Source: an uncultured Lachnospiraceae bacterium | Lineage (GTDB): Bacteria; Bacillota; Clostridia; Lachnospirales; Lachnospiraceae | Length of the DNA: 64,000 bases | NCBI GenBank assembly: GCA_945929965.1 | Contig: CAMEOT010000008.1 | Span: 1-64,000 of the forward strand | Direction: 5' to 3' | Shown here: piece by piece, positions 32,386 through 41,042 of the stretch | How the letters are laid out: each line of letters opens with the position of its first letter | How positions within the stretch are numbered: position 1 is the first letter of the stretch | Notes under the pieces: model-generated | The model's input: the letters and a program-made list of their open reading frames with translations, nothing else | The model's database searches: none | Told to the model about the DNA's origin: nothing | Made by a program: the position numbers and the translations under genes

Positions 32386-33076
32386 GACCAAACATAAGTA
32401 CTTCCGAGCAGCAGACATCCACTGGAATCGCACAGCGCTGTACTGCGGAGACTATACCCTTCCGGCGGATCAGAGCGTGTGCATCGACACCAAGAAAGAT
32501 ATTCAGGAGCTGATCGGGGATATCCAGGTAAAGACGATCACCAAGAAAGAACTGGAAACAGAAATAGACAATATTTTTGTGAAGTATCGTTTATTCGGAA
32601 TTCTTCCCAGTGAGATTTTGAACATTATCTGGCAGGATGATACAGATCGTTTTCCGGAGAAAGAGATCAATGATATCTGCTTTCACAACGGAATCCCGGA
32701 ACGTGCTATAAGCGAATTTCAGCTTCTTTATGTTAAGCGGCGAGGATTCTTTCATCGGGGACTGAAACGGGCGCAGAACAGCGGAATACGGCTCATCGTC
32801 CTGGTGGATAACGAGGAAGGTGTCCAGTCGATTGATGATCTGTTTCGGTGGAGAAATCCGAGGTTAGATATCTGGGTTAATAGCCGGGAAGTGATCGGAA
32901 CATGGAAGAACGGTAGACCACGGTATAAGAAAGTGCAGAAATATCCTTATGCAATGACCGGGGAGCGGCTGGCAAAAGCCTGCCTAACCATGCAGTTGAA
33001 GTACGGCGTTGAGTTTCAGTTCTGTCGACCGGAGGAAGCTGGGAAGAAAATACTGGATTTACTCGGTGTAGGGTGA
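32339..33076 (+). CDS. ERCC4-domain nuclease
   Basis: 245 residues from ATG 32339 (GTG/ATG at 32330-32336 also possible). 'YCGDYTLPADQSVCIDTKKD' carries the active-site pattern GDY...DxK of ERCC4/XPF-type nucleases; 'GIRLIVLVDNEEGVQSIDDL' is the following strand. Between the two lies an inserted helical stretch of about 70 residues (about 62-135, 'KYRLFGILPSEILNIIWQDD'). A role in cutting recombination or replication intermediates fits the operon. Confidence 0.72.
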   Translation: MQMILEDSRQQEKKHETKHKYFRAADIHWNRTALYCGDYTLPADQSVCIDTKKDIQELIGDIQVKTITKKELETEIDNIFVKYRLFGILPSEILNIIWQDDTDRFPEKEINDICFHNGIPERAISEFQLLYVKRRGFFHRGLKRAQNSGIRLIVLVDNEEGVQSIDDLFRWRNPRLDIWVNSREVIGTWKNGRPRYKKVQKYPYAMTGERLAKACLTMQLKYGVEFQFCRPEEAGKKILDLLGVG

Positions 33077-33081
33077 TGCCT

Positions 33082-33582
33082 ATGAGCAACACATCGTACA
33101 TTCGGCTTAATCGAAAAATTTTGGACTGGGAATGGTATGGAGATATCAATACCTGCAGGTTGTTCATTCACATGCTTTTGAAAGCCAACTGGAAGGATGG
33201 GGAGTTCAAGGGAAAACACATTCCGAGGGGATCTTTTGTCTCCTCTTTCGGAAAGCTGGCGGAAGAGACACAACTTACAGTGGATGAAGTGAGGACAGCG
33301 GTAAAACATCTGATTTCTACCAAGGAGATTACCAAGCAGGCATACTCAAAATTTACCGTATTTACGGTGAAAAATTATGATGATTACCAATTTGTCCCAA
33401 GCAACTTACCAAACAAATCCCAAGCTATTCCCGAGCAGTTCCCAACAATAGAAAAAGGAAAGAAAGGTAAAAAGAAAGAAAAGAACAGATTCAACCAGTT
33501 CCAACAGAACGAATACGACTATGAACAGGTTGAGCGTGAGATGGCTTGCAATTTGAAAGGTGATAATAATGGGAAAACTTAA
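33082..33582 (+). CDS. phage replication initiation-type protein (winged helix)
   Basis: 166 residues from ATG 33082 (33076 possible). The N-terminal half ('YIRLNRKILDWEWYGD', 'GKHIPRGSFVSSFGKLAEET' and 'VDEVRTAVKHLISTKEIT') is the winged-helix domain typical of phage DnaD-like or replisome-organiser proteins. The C-terminal half is Lys/Glu/Gln-rich low complexity and lacks a clear DnaD domain. No helicase loader or primase gene follows, so it probably recruits host machinery. Confidence 0.65.
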   Translation: MSNTSYIRLNRKILDWEWYGDINTCRLFIHMLLKANWKDGEFKGKHIPRGSFVSSFGKLAEETQLTVDEVRTAVKHLISTKEITKQAYSKFTVFTVKNYDDYQFVPSNLPNKSQAIPEQFPTIEKGKKGKKKEKNRFNQFQQNEYDYEQVEREMACNLKGDNNGKT

Positions 33583-33766
33583 TGTGGCAATAGCCATGAT
33601 ACATAAGCTGCCGATCGGATCCAGAGTACAGCTTGAAGATGATTACCCAGACACAATCCATGAAATCTACGGGTACACGGTCAATGCCGATGGGGCGTAC
33701 ATGGAGTTTCGGGATGGAACAAGGCTTGATCTGAACAACCTGGGGCAGATAGCGGAGGTGGTCTGA
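33569..33766 (+). CDS. small early protein, 65 residues
   Basis: Starts at ATG 33569, 8 nt after AAAGG, overlapping the previous gene. The sequence 'HKLPIGSRVQLEDDYPDTIH' looks like a small beta-barrel. Function unknown. Its stop overlaps the next ATG (TGATGG). Confidence 0.55.
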   Translation: MGKLNVAIAMIHKLPIGSRVQLEDDYPDTIHEIYGYTVNADGAYMEFRDGTRLDLNNLGQIAEVV

Positions 33767-34110
33767 TGGAAATGTCAAATGAGGAGATCATCCGGAGATA
33801 TAAGCAAGCCAAGCATAAGGCATCGCAGATACAGATCCTTGCAGATCTCAATGCCTGCCCTAAATCCAAGATTTTGGAGATTGTCAGCGATAACATAGCC
33901 CCTAAGCATCCAGCTCCGGCACAACCGAAGGAACAGCCGGAAACGTTCAAGGTGGTGGATAACCTGGCATCCTTTGAAGAGTATGTCGTAAACCGTATGG
34001 ATGAGATAGATGGGCAATTAAAGGCGCTGGAAAAGGAATATGCCGATTTATCGGTTACATTGCTGACAATCGGAAGATATGGAGAAGAGAGGGCATCGGT
34101 GCATGAGTGA
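33766..34110 (+). CDS. early phage protein with coiled coil
   Basis: 114 residues. 'MSNEEIIRRYKQAKHKASQI' followed by 'QILADLNACPKSKILEIV' looks like a helix-turn-helix-type unit, then a Pro-rich linker and a C-terminal coiled coil (about 75-105). Possibly DNA-binding, but I cannot name a family. Confidence 0.6.
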   Translation: MEMSNEEIIRRYKQAKHKASQIQILADLNACPKSKILEIVSDNIAPKHPAPAQPKEQPETFKVVDNLASFEEYVVNRMDEIDGQLKALEKEYADLSVTLLTIGRYGEERASVHE

Positions 34111-34264
34111 AAGATTTTATGATGAGGATGAACTGTATGATATGCAGAAACATCCCAGCGTACGGGAAATCCGCATCGGACGCACGAAGCCATATGACTG
34201 CAGCTATCCAGTGATGGCGGAGAGACCGCGGATTCCGGAAAGGAGTAAGGAAGATGGCAATTAA
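34103..34264 (+). CDS. small early protein, 53 residues
   Basis: ATG 34103 overlaps the previous gene by 8 nt and the next by 11 nt. Charged and basic at the C-terminus ('IRIGRTKPYDCSYPVMAERP'). No domain recognised; supported by tight packing only. Confidence 0.5.
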   Translation: MSERFYDEDELYDMQKHPSVREIRIGRTKPYDCSYPVMAERPRIPERSKEDGN

Positions 34265-34940
34265 GCCGATTTTATTCAATACAGAAATGGTTCGGGCAAT
34301 TCTGGACGGACGAAAGAGTTGTACCCGGCGTATATGCAAAGATGCAAATGAGTATACCGTACCGGATATGGATTTTTACAATGCTGACATGCGGACTTAT
34401 GCAGTACATAACTTTGCTGATAAGGAGCAGATGGAACAGTTAAGTACAGTGGAGAGAACCTGTCCTATCTGTCCTGGCGATATCCTGTATGTTCGGGAAA
34501 CATGGGGTATCAGCAATCTGGACGATGAAAGAAAGATGGCCTATATAGTATATCGAGCATCTGAAGAGCAGGAAAACGAAGGCTGTCGAGAAGTGCATCT
34601 CCCAGATGAAAAATTTGAAAAGATGTATGAATCTATGGCTGAAAGTGAACCAGAATGGCACCCATCTATCCACATGCCGAAAGAAGCAGCTCGTATCTGG
34701 CTGAAGGTTACGGACGTAAGAGTAGAGCGGTTGCAGGATATTACTGCTGATAGTATTCGCAATGAGGGACTTTCTTCCTTAGCCGTCCATTGTGGAGATA
34801 TGGAGATTGCATTAAAAGAATGGGAAAATCTCTGGAACAGTACTATCAAGAAATCCGACATTGACAGCTACGGTTGGGGCGCTAATCCATGGGTGTGGGT
34901 TATCGAATTTGAGCGATGCGAGAAACCGGAAGGAGTGTGA
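34254..34940 (+). CDS. ASCH-like domain protein
   Basis: 228 residues. The start 'MAIKPILFNTEMVRAILDGRKSCTRR' and 'CPGDILYVRETWG', then 'IWLKVTDVRVERLQDITAD', follow the ASCH-type RNA-binding fold seen in many phage proteins. 'NPWVWVIEFER' ends the domain. ASCH proteins are thought to bind RNA or act on modified nucleosides. It heads a group of nucleic-acid modification-type genes (34.2-41.0 kb). Confidence 0.7.
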   Translation: MAIKPILFNTEMVRAILDGRKSCTRRICKDANEYTVPDMDFYNADMRTYAVHNFADKEQMEQLSTVERTCPICPGDILYVRETWGISNLDDERKMAYIVYRASEEQENEGCREVHLPDEKFEKMYESMAESEPEWHPSIHMPKEAARIWLKVTDVRVERLQDITADSIRNEGLSSLAVHCGDMEIALKEWENLWNSTIKKSDIDSYGWGANPWVWVIEFERCEKPEGV

Positions 34941-34997
34941 GGTATGGCTAAAGCCGTATGGATGTGTTGGAATTATGTGATATGTGTACAGAAAATA

Positions 34998-35020
34998 TGG
35001 GGTAGCGAAATGCTACCCCA
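34998..35020. terminator. bidirectional terminator
   Basis: TGGGGTAGC pairs with GCTACCCCA around GAAAT. A T-rich flank (ATATTTTC) follows in the leftward direction, so it suits the minus-strand gene at 35033 and may also stop the early transcript. Confidence 0.6.
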
Positions 35021-35032
35021 TCCCGCAAAGGG

Positions 35033-35254
35033 TTATGATGACTTACGCTTTGATGGAATTGACGTGAATTTTGCCTTTTCCATTTCTCTGAAAGCGTGTT
35101 TAACTGCTACGGTTGCGGCTTCGGTTGTTATATTCTCAATAAAAGCATCCCAACCGCCTTGCTCTTTTACATAGTGTAATTGAGCTGCTGTCCCATGTAA
35201 CAGTTTGTTATCGTCAGATAACACTTTGAGAGAGCATTTTCTCTGTTTGCTCAT
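35033..35254 (-). CDS. small minus-strand protein, 73 residues
   Basis: Begins at ATG 35254 with AAAGGAGGTGACGCC directly upstream, an excellent ribosome site. 'MSKQRKCSLKVLSDDNKLLH' then 'AAQLHYVKEQGGWDAFIENI'. No domain recognised. It runs against the early operon between the ASCH-like and PP-loop genes, so it probably has its own promoter and may be expressed in the lysogen. Confidence 0.6.
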   Translation of the reverse strand: MSKQRKCSLKVLSDDNKLLHGTAAQLHYVKEQGGWDAFIENITTEAATVAVKHAFREMEKAKFTSIPSKRKSS

Positions 35255-35405
35255 GGCGTCACCTCCTTTCATTGAGAATTATATCACATTTGATATGAGG
35301 GAGATGTATGCGTGGAATATAAACTGTTAGTTGTCGAATAATTAAATCGAAAGGAGTAAGAGGTTTGCTGGCCAGCGTGAAAGAGCTCTTTACTCCGAGA
35401 AGAAA

Positions 35406-36623
35406 ATGGAATCAGTACAGGAAAGGATGGAGCGGATTGGAGCTTATGCAAAGATTGCTTCATTCATGCAGAAAGAAAAGCAGGATTATAGTTTTAAAAG
35501 AAAATATGCACAGATCCGTGCGGAAGAGTTCCGTAGGGAGTGCGATAACAGAGGACTTAATTGTCATGTATCAGTAGGCGGACTGGATAGCATTATCCTT
35601 TACATATTCCTGAAAAAGGTATGCAACATTGATGTTCCAGGAGTATCCGCATCATATCTGGAAGACAAGAGTATTCAGAAGGTGCACAGGGCAATCGGAA
35701 TTATCAATGTACCACCGTTGAAACGCGAGGACGGAACCTATTGGAGTAAACCGAAAGTGATACAGGAATTCGGATTCCCGGTAATATCTAAGGAAGTGGC
35801 AGCCAAGATAGAATTGCTACAGAACCCTTCCGAGAAGAATAAAACTGTGCGCCATGCCATTATTACCGGGGAGACTGGGGAATATGGTGGGTGGCAGAAA
35901 GATTCTCGAATGAAGCTTAATCATCGATGGCTGAAGCTGTTCGGTGGGTATGAGAACGAAAACGAGGGATGTGATTATCAGAAGCCTGATTTCTTGGTAT
36001 CTTCCAAGTGCTGTTATTACCTCAAAGAAAAGAACTGTGATGACTGGGGAAAAGAGCATAACAGTGTACCGTATTTAGGGTTGATGGCATCCGAGGGCGG
36101 CAGACGTGCCAAGAGCCTGCGGATGAACGGCTGCAACTACTTCGGAGCATCCACAATCAGATCAGCACCGTTTGCTATTTTTCACCGGCAGGATATTCTG
36201 TCCCTGGCACTGGAGATGGACGAGCAGTGGCGGAATGGATGGAAAGATGAATTCCATGAGCAGTTATTACGTGAGGGCAGACTTACAGAGAATTTTGTGA
36301 TGCCCGATTCGCTGATCCCTGAGATCTACGGGACTATTGAGAAGAAACCGGACGGAACCTTTTATACTACTAAAGCGCAGCGTACTGGATGTTCTATGTG
36401 CGGTTTCGGAATCCACATGGAAAAGAGACCGCATAGGTTCGACCTGCTGTATGAAAGCAATCCAAAGGAATGGGATTATTTGATGTTCCATATGTGCAAA
36501 GACAAAGATGGAAACGATTATGGTTGGGCGAAGGTACTGAAATATATCGGAGTCGGATGGGATCCATCCACTATCGGTGGTAATTGCAAAGGGCAGATGA
36601 GCATAGATGATTTTATAAAATAA
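35406..36623 (+). CDS. PAPS-reductase-like PP-loop protein
   Basis: 405 residues. The PP-loop is 'HVSVGGLDSIIL' (about 54-65), a variant of the SGGxDS motif of ATP-pyrophosphatases. A C-terminal Cys cluster ('RTGCSMCGFGIHMEKRPHRF') resembles the extra cluster seen in phage PAPS-reductase-like proteins. Members include sulphate reductases and DndC-type enzymes for DNA phosphorothioation; I see no DndD/DndE partners. It probably adenylates a substrate for sulphur or other transfer, target unknown. Confidence 0.75.
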   Translation: MESVQERMERIGAYAKIASFMQKEKQDYSFKRKYAQIRAEEFRRECDNRGLNCHVSVGGLDSIILYIFLKKVCNIDVPGVSASYLEDKSIQKVHRAIGIINVPPLKREDGTYWSKPKVIQEFGFPVISKEVAAKIELLQNPSEKNKTVRHAIITGETGEYGGWQKDSRMKLNHRWLKLFGGYENENEGCDYQKPDFLVSSKCCYYLKEKNCDDWGKEHNSVPYLGLMASEGGRRAKSLRMNGCNYFGASTIRSAPFAIFHRQDILSLALEMDEQWRNGWKDEFHEQLLREGRLTENFVMPDSLIPEIYGTIEKKPDGTFYTTKAQRTGCSMCGFGIHMEKRPHRFDLLYESNPKEWDYLMFHMCKDKDGNDYGWAKVLKYIGVGWDPSTIGGNCKGQMSIDDFIK

Positions 36624-36638
36624 TGAGAGGAAACAGAT

Positions 36639-36857
36639 ATGGTTAGATTAGAAGGAACCAAAAGTGCGAGAGTAGTACAGGTGATTGAAACAAAATCTGA
36701 AAGAGGTCTTGGAACAGAAAAAGACCCAGTAAGAGAAGTTATTCAATACTGGGACTTTGAAGGCAATTTTTTAGCTGAAATGGACACGGAGCATTGTTTA
36801 CCCGTAATAGAGTATGAGGCAAAATCCATTAAGGAATCTATTTTACCGGTTCAATAG
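36639..36857 (+). CDS. small early protein, 72 residues
   Basis: Beta-rich ('REVIQYWDFEGNFLAEMDTE'), 15 nt after the PP-loop gene with GAGAGGAAAC upstream. Its 3' end overlaps the convergent DUF4145-like gene by 20 nt. Function unknown. Confidence 0.6.
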   Translation: MVRLEGTKSARVVQVIETKSERGLGTEKDPVREVIQYWDFEGNFLAEMDTEHCLPVIEYEAKSIKESILPVQ

Positions 36858-37521
36858 ATTCTGCATCTTCAGTGATTAGTATCATGCTGATAAAATAGAC
36901 GGTTGCTTTGATGAATTTTTTCATATCTTGGACATCGCGACTCTCTTGTTTGCGGATGTAATGAGCCTCATCATTGCCAATCCAGGCAGAACGAGTAGCT
37001 AAGGTTGCTATATTTGTCGAGTTAATATACTTTGTAATACATTGGCTCAATGTCATGGATTTTATTTTATCAGATTCACTTGGATGAGTATGGATAGCAA
37101 AGTCTTTTACTAGAAATTCAAGTGATTTTCGGTAACCTAATCCAGCAATTTCATCCAGATTGTATGTTTCAGCAGCAAGAGCTTGATTATATATTTTTGC
37201 AAATTGTGGAGACATGGCTTTTACGTTGTCATCAAATGATTCTTCGCGATAAGAAATAGGTCCAATGTTAGTAGGACCAGAAGAAACATATTCGTTTTTG
37301 TCTAAATGTACTTTGTAGTCAGCAACAAAACTTCGCTGACATGAAGTACACAAGAAATGCCCATGCATGAGGTAGGGAGAAGTTCTTTCCAAATGAAACA
37401 TATTTAGACAAACGGGTTTGATTGCTTTTTTACATAATGGGCATTCATTAACCTCTTCTGTCAAAAAAGAAATATTGGATGAAGAATTTGGATATTGTTT
37501 GGAAGTATATGTAGTTTTCAT
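36838..37521 (-). CDS. DUF4145-like protein
   Basis: 227 residues from ATG 37521 with AAAGGAGGAATTTAC upstream. Two Cys pairs ('CPLCKKAIKPVC' and 'CTSCQRSF') form a zinc finger in the first 70 residues. The rest contains 'AAETYNLDEIAGLGYRKSLE' and 'IGNDEAHYIRKQ', the helical DUF4145 pattern often found near restriction or defence genes. AT-rich and opposite to the operon, so it is probably a moron expressed in the lysogen. Confidence 0.7.
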   Translation of the reverse strand: MKTTYTSKQYPNSSSNISFLTEEVNECPLCKKAIKPVCLNMFHLERTSPYLMHGHFLCTSCQRSFVADYKVHLDKNEYVSSGPTNIGPISYREESFDDNVKAMSPQFAKIYNQALAAETYNLDEIAGLGYRKSLEFLVKDFAIHTHPSESDKIKSMTLSQCITKYINSTNIATLATRSAWIGNDEAHYIRKQESRDVQDMKKFIKATVYFISMILITEDAESIEPVK

Positions 37522-37578
37522 GTAAATTCCTCCTTTATAAGGAATTTTATCATAGTAGCAAATAAAATCAATAAGCAA

Positions 37579-37630
37579 GAAAGGAGCCGAACCTCCGGCC
37601 GGGGTAACGATATATCGGGTTCCTTTTGGA
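37579..37630 (+). promoter_or_regulatory. structured leader of the adenine methyltransferase
   Basis: AAAGGAGCCGA (about 37580) can pair with TCGGGTTCCTTT (about 37615), with a CCGGCCGG core inside. The stem would hide the AAGGAG sequence. Regulation is inference. Confidence 0.35.
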
Positions 37631-37631
37631 A

Positions 37632-38492
37632 ATGGAAAACAGAAAAAAGAAAATAAAATGCGAGATTTACAGAGATTCGATGCAGAACTATAAGAAGTAT
37701 GCTATACCACCGGCACAGCTTATCATAGCTGATGTTCCATACAACGTAGGGAAGAACTTCTACGGAAGTAATCCAATGTGGTACAACGGAGGTGATAACA
37801 AGAACGGAGAAAGTAAACTGGCAGGAAAAGCGGCGTTCAATTCAGATTTTAATTTCAATCTGTATGAGTATTTTCACTTTTGTAGCAAAATGCTCAAAAA
37901 GGAAGATAAGAAGCCTATACAGAGAGGAAGAAGTTCAGATAGTCCATGTATGATTGTGTTCTGTTCATTTGAGCAGTTGCCCATTCTGATCAATGCCGCA
38001 AAGAAACATGGATTCGTAAATTACGTACCGTTGGTATTCTGCAAAAATTACAGTCCGCAGGTATTGAAAGCAAATATGAGAGTGGTAGATGCAACGGAAT
38101 ATGCACTTATATTATATCGGGACAGGCTTCCAAAGTTCAGAAACGGGTGTCAGACTGATGAGAACGGAAAGAATATCCGCGGAACAGGAAAGATGATTTT
38201 CAACTGGTTTTCCTGGGAGAAGGACGGAAAAGAGATTCCAAAGATCCACCCGGCGCAGAAACCGGTCGCAGTTTTGAAGAAATTGATAGAGATATTTACA
38301 GATCCTGGAGATGTGGTTATCGATCCGTGCTGTGGGAGTGGAAGCACATTGAGAGCGGCTGCAGAATTGGGACGAAGTGCATATGGGTTTGAGATTGACC
38401 GGAATTTCTATGAGCGGGCAAAGAATGAAATGCTGGTGTTTACGGATGACGGTCAAATGGATATTACGGATTTTCCGGAGGTGCTGCCATGA
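37632..38492 (+). CDS. DNA N6-adenine (or N4-cytosine) methyltransferase
   Basis: 286 residues. The catalytic motif IV is 'IIADVPYNVG' (DPPY-type, here DVPY) near residue 33; 'HPAQKP' and the SAM-binding 'DPCCGSGSTLRAAAELG' come after it (about 215-255). This order is the beta class of amino-methyltransferases. It would modify phage DNA, perhaps to resist host restriction. ATG 37632 has a poor ribosome site; TTG 37626 is in frame. It overlaps the radical SAM gene by 4 nt. Confidence 0.85.
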   Translation: MENRKKKIKCEIYRDSMQNYKKYAIPPAQLIIADVPYNVGKNFYGSNPMWYNGGDNKNGESKLAGKAAFNSDFNFNLYEYFHFCSKMLKKEDKKPIQRGRSSDSPCMIVFCSFEQLPILINAAKKHGFVNYVPLVFCKNYSPQVLKANMRVVDATEYALILYRDRLPKFRNGCQTDENGKNIRGTGKMIFNWFSWEKDGKEIPKIHPAQKPVAVLKKLIEIFTDPGDVVIDPCCGSGSTLRAAAELGRSAYGFEIDRNFYERAKNEMLVFTDDGQMDITDFPEVLP

Positions 38493-39430
38493 TCATCGGT
38501 TTACATGATGCGGAAAAAGAACACTTTAAAAGCAAGACATTTCCGAATTACGCGCTCATGAAGATTTCTGCATGGCATAAGTTACAGGGGGATACGGTTG
38601 AGTGGTGGAATCCGTTAATGAAATATGACCGGGTGTACAGCTCCAAAGTGTTTGATTTCACTCCAGTCAATCCATATCTGCCAGATGATGCGATTCGTGG
38701 AGGATCTGGGTATAGGGATCTTCCAATGAATCAGGAACTTCCACCGGAGATTGATGCAATGTTTCCTGACTATTCCATCTATCCTGAATGCGACTATGCC
38801 ATAGGCTACCTGACCAGAGGATGCCCAAATCATTGCAGATGGTGCATCGTTCCAAAGAAAGAGGGAGGGATCAGGCCATACAGAACATGGGAACAGCTGG
38901 CAAGGCCGGATACGGACAAGCTGGTTTTGATGGATAATAACATTCTGTCCTGCGAACATGGGATTCGGCAGTTAGAAAGTCTGATCGGGAGCAAATACCG
39001 CATTGATCTTAACCAAGGAATGGATGCTCGTCTGGTAAATGACCACATAGCAGGCATTCTGGCACAGCTGAAATGGATACGGTTTATCCGGTTTTCATGT
39101 GATCAGAAATCTCAGATAAATCCGATCAGGAGAACGATTGAATTGCTCGGGAAACATGGTGTAAGGCCATATCGCATATTTATTTATCTGCTGGTGACAG
39201 CTGATATTGAGGATGCTGCAGATCGGGTGGAAGCACTGAAAGGATATACCGGAATAAATCTGTATGCGCAGGCGGAACGTAATGAGAGACTTGGCATTAT
39301 GCCAAATGCAGCTCAGCTGGAATTTCAACAGCGATATGTCTATGGCGGATGCTATAGAAAAGAGACATGGAATGAATACTGCGATAGAAAAGGATTTGAT
39401 TGTAAAAATGAAAGTGAGGTGATGGCATGA
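38489..39430 (+). CDS. radical SAM protein between two DNA methyltransferases
   Basis: 313 residues. The cluster motif is 'TRGCPNHCRWCIVPKKEGG' (CxxxCxxC, about 109-127). 'VLMDNNILSC' and 'IDLNQGMDARL' fit the SAM-binding barrel. The N-terminal 100 residues resemble a cobalamin-type leader but lack an evident B12 site. It overlaps both neighbours by 4 nt, so it is made together with the methyltransferases. This placement recurs in some Firmicute phages, with function unknown; modified-base synthesis is a possible role. Confidence 0.78.
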   Translation: MIIGLHDAEKEHFKSKTFPNYALMKISAWHKLQGDTVEWWNPLMKYDRVYSSKVFDFTPVNPYLPDDAIRGGSGYRDLPMNQELPPEIDAMFPDYSIYPECDYAIGYLTRGCPNHCRWCIVPKKEGGIRPYRTWEQLARPDTDKLVLMDNNILSCEHGIRQLESLIGSKYRIDLNQGMDARLVNDHIAGILAQLKWIRFIRFSCDQKSQINPIRRTIELLGKHGVRPYRIFIYLLVTADIEDAADRVEALKGYTGINLYAQAERNERLGIMPNAAQLEFQQRYVYGGCYRKETWNEYCDRKGFDCKNESEVMA

Positions 39431-41034
39431 TAAACGGCGAACTTATTGTAGATAATTTTGCCGGCGGCGGGGGCGCATCCACTGGAATAGAAATGGCAAC
39501 CGGATACAGTGTGGATATTGCCATTAACCATGATACGGAAGCTATCCGGATGCACAAGGCTAATCATCCAAACACAAAGCATTACTGTGAGGATGTGTGG
39601 CAGGTAGATCCGGTGGAAGCCTGCAATGGTCATCCGGTAGGTCTTGCCTGGTTCTCACCGGACTGCAAACACTTTTCTAAAGCCAAGGGCGGAAAACCCA
39701 AAGACAAATTTATCCGCGGTCTTGCGTGGGTAGCCTGCAGGTGGGCGGGACTGGTACGACCAAGGGTGATCATGTTGGAAAACGTGGAAGAGTTTAAGAC
39801 CTGGGGACCGCTTAATAGACGGCATCATCCGATTAAGGCAAAACAGGGTAAAACCTTTGAAAAATTTGTGCAGCAGCTTACAGATTTGGGTTATGAAGTG
39901 CAGTTTAAGGAATTGGTTGCAGCCGATTACGGTGCGCCAACCATGCGAAAGAGATTTTTTATGATTGCGCGGTGTGACGGCAAGTCGATCATCTGGCCGG
40001 AGCCAACACATGGACCAGCTGACAGTGAGGCTGTTAAGTCTGGTCTCTTAAAACCGTATGTGGGTGCATACACGCAGTTGGACTTTTCATTGCCGTGCCC
40101 GTCCATATTTGATACCGCGGAGGAAATTAAAGAGAAATATGGAATCCGGGCGGTACGTCCGCTGGCACCTAAGACGATGGAGCGGATTGCACGTGGAATC
40201 AAGAAATTTGTTTTAGATAATGCAGATCCGTTCCTCATCGAAATAGGGTATGGAGAATCAAAATGGCAAAAGAATCCGAGAGCATACAGCATTGAGAAAC
40301 CTTTGCATACCATTGTAGCAAAAGATAAGAACTTCTTTGTTGCTCCGATACTCACTCAATACCATTCTTACGAGAAAGACGGATTGAGAGGTCAAGGCAT
40401 AGAAAAGCCTATTATGACAGTAGATGGATCTAATCGATACGGACTGGTTACCTCATTCCTGCACAAGTATTATGACGGTGGCTACAAGGGAGCAGGAGAG
40501 AGCATGGAGAAGCCATTGCCGACAGTCACCTCATGGGATCATAACAGTGTGGTGACGGCAAACTTGATCCAGATGAATAATCACTGTGACGGCCGGGACG
40601 TGAGGGATCCAATACCTACAATTACAGCCGGCGACGGGCACTTCGGAGAGGTTAGAGCCTTTTTGATTAAATATTACGGACAAGGTACCGGACAGGATAT
40701 TAAGGAACCGCTGGACACGGTTACAGCGCAGGATAGATTCGGACTGGTAACCATCAATGGTACTGATTATCAGATTATAGACATCGGACTGCGGATGTTG
40801 GAACCCAGGGAACTGTACGGATGCCAGGGATTCCCTGATGATTACATAATTGACCATGATTACACAGGAAAGACCTACCCGCGCAGTGAACAGGTCCGCC
40901 GATGTGGCAACGCTGTTTGTCCGCCTATACCTGCAGCACTGGTAAGAGCAAACCTGCCGGAATTATGCGTGGCAGAGCGTACACCGAACATGAGAATAGA
41001 AGTAGAGCAGACCGGGCAACTCCGGTTTGCGTAG
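39427..41034 (+). CDS. DNA cytosine-5 methyltransferase with repeated middle region
   Basis: 535 residues. Motif I is 'DNFAGGGGAS' (9-18); the catalytic Cys is C80 in 'SPDCKHFS'; motif VI ENV at 118-120; 'YGAPTMRKRFFMIAR' is motif VIII. The C-terminal 'RELYGCQGFPDDYI' and 'RRCGNAVCPPIPAAL' are motifs IX-X. The target-recognition part holds about five repeats of the type 'KPLxTVTxxDxxGLVT' (about 300-445). It would methylate cytosine in phage DNA. Confidence 0.9.
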   Translation: MINGELIVDNFAGGGGASTGIEMATGYSVDIAINHDTEAIRMHKANHPNTKHYCEDVWQVDPVEACNGHPVGLAWFSPDCKHFSKAKGGKPKDKFIRGLAWVACRWAGLVRPRVIMLENVEEFKTWGPLNRRHHPIKAKQGKTFEKFVQQLTDLGYEVQFKELVAADYGAPTMRKRFFMIARCDGKSIIWPEPTHGPADSEAVKSGLLKPYVGAYTQLDFSLPCPSIFDTAEEIKEKYGIRAVRPLAPKTMERIARGIKKFVLDNADPFLIEIGYGESKWQKNPRAYSIEKPLHTIVAKDKNFFVAPILTQYHSYEKDGLRGQGIEKPIMTVDGSNRYGLVTSFLHKYYDGGYKGAGESMEKPLPTVTSWDHNSVVTANLIQMNNHCDGRDVRDPIPTITAGDGHFGEVRAFLIKYYGQGTGQDIKEPLDTVTAQDRFGLVTINGTDYQIIDIGLRMLEPRELYGCQGFPDDYIIDHDYTGKTYPRSEQVRRCGNAVCPPIPAALVRANLPELCVAERTPNMRIEVEQTGQLRFA

Positions 41035-41042
41035 GAGGATAT

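Noticed and set aside
34944..35174. Open frame after the ASCH-like gene ('MAKAVWMCWNYVICVQ...')
   Set aside because: It runs through the terminator hairpin at 34998 and then antisense to the well-supported gene at 35033.
35406..36623. Complete Dnd phosphorothioation system
   Set aside because: Only a PAPS-reductase-like protein is present; no DndA/B/D/E-like genes lie nearby.
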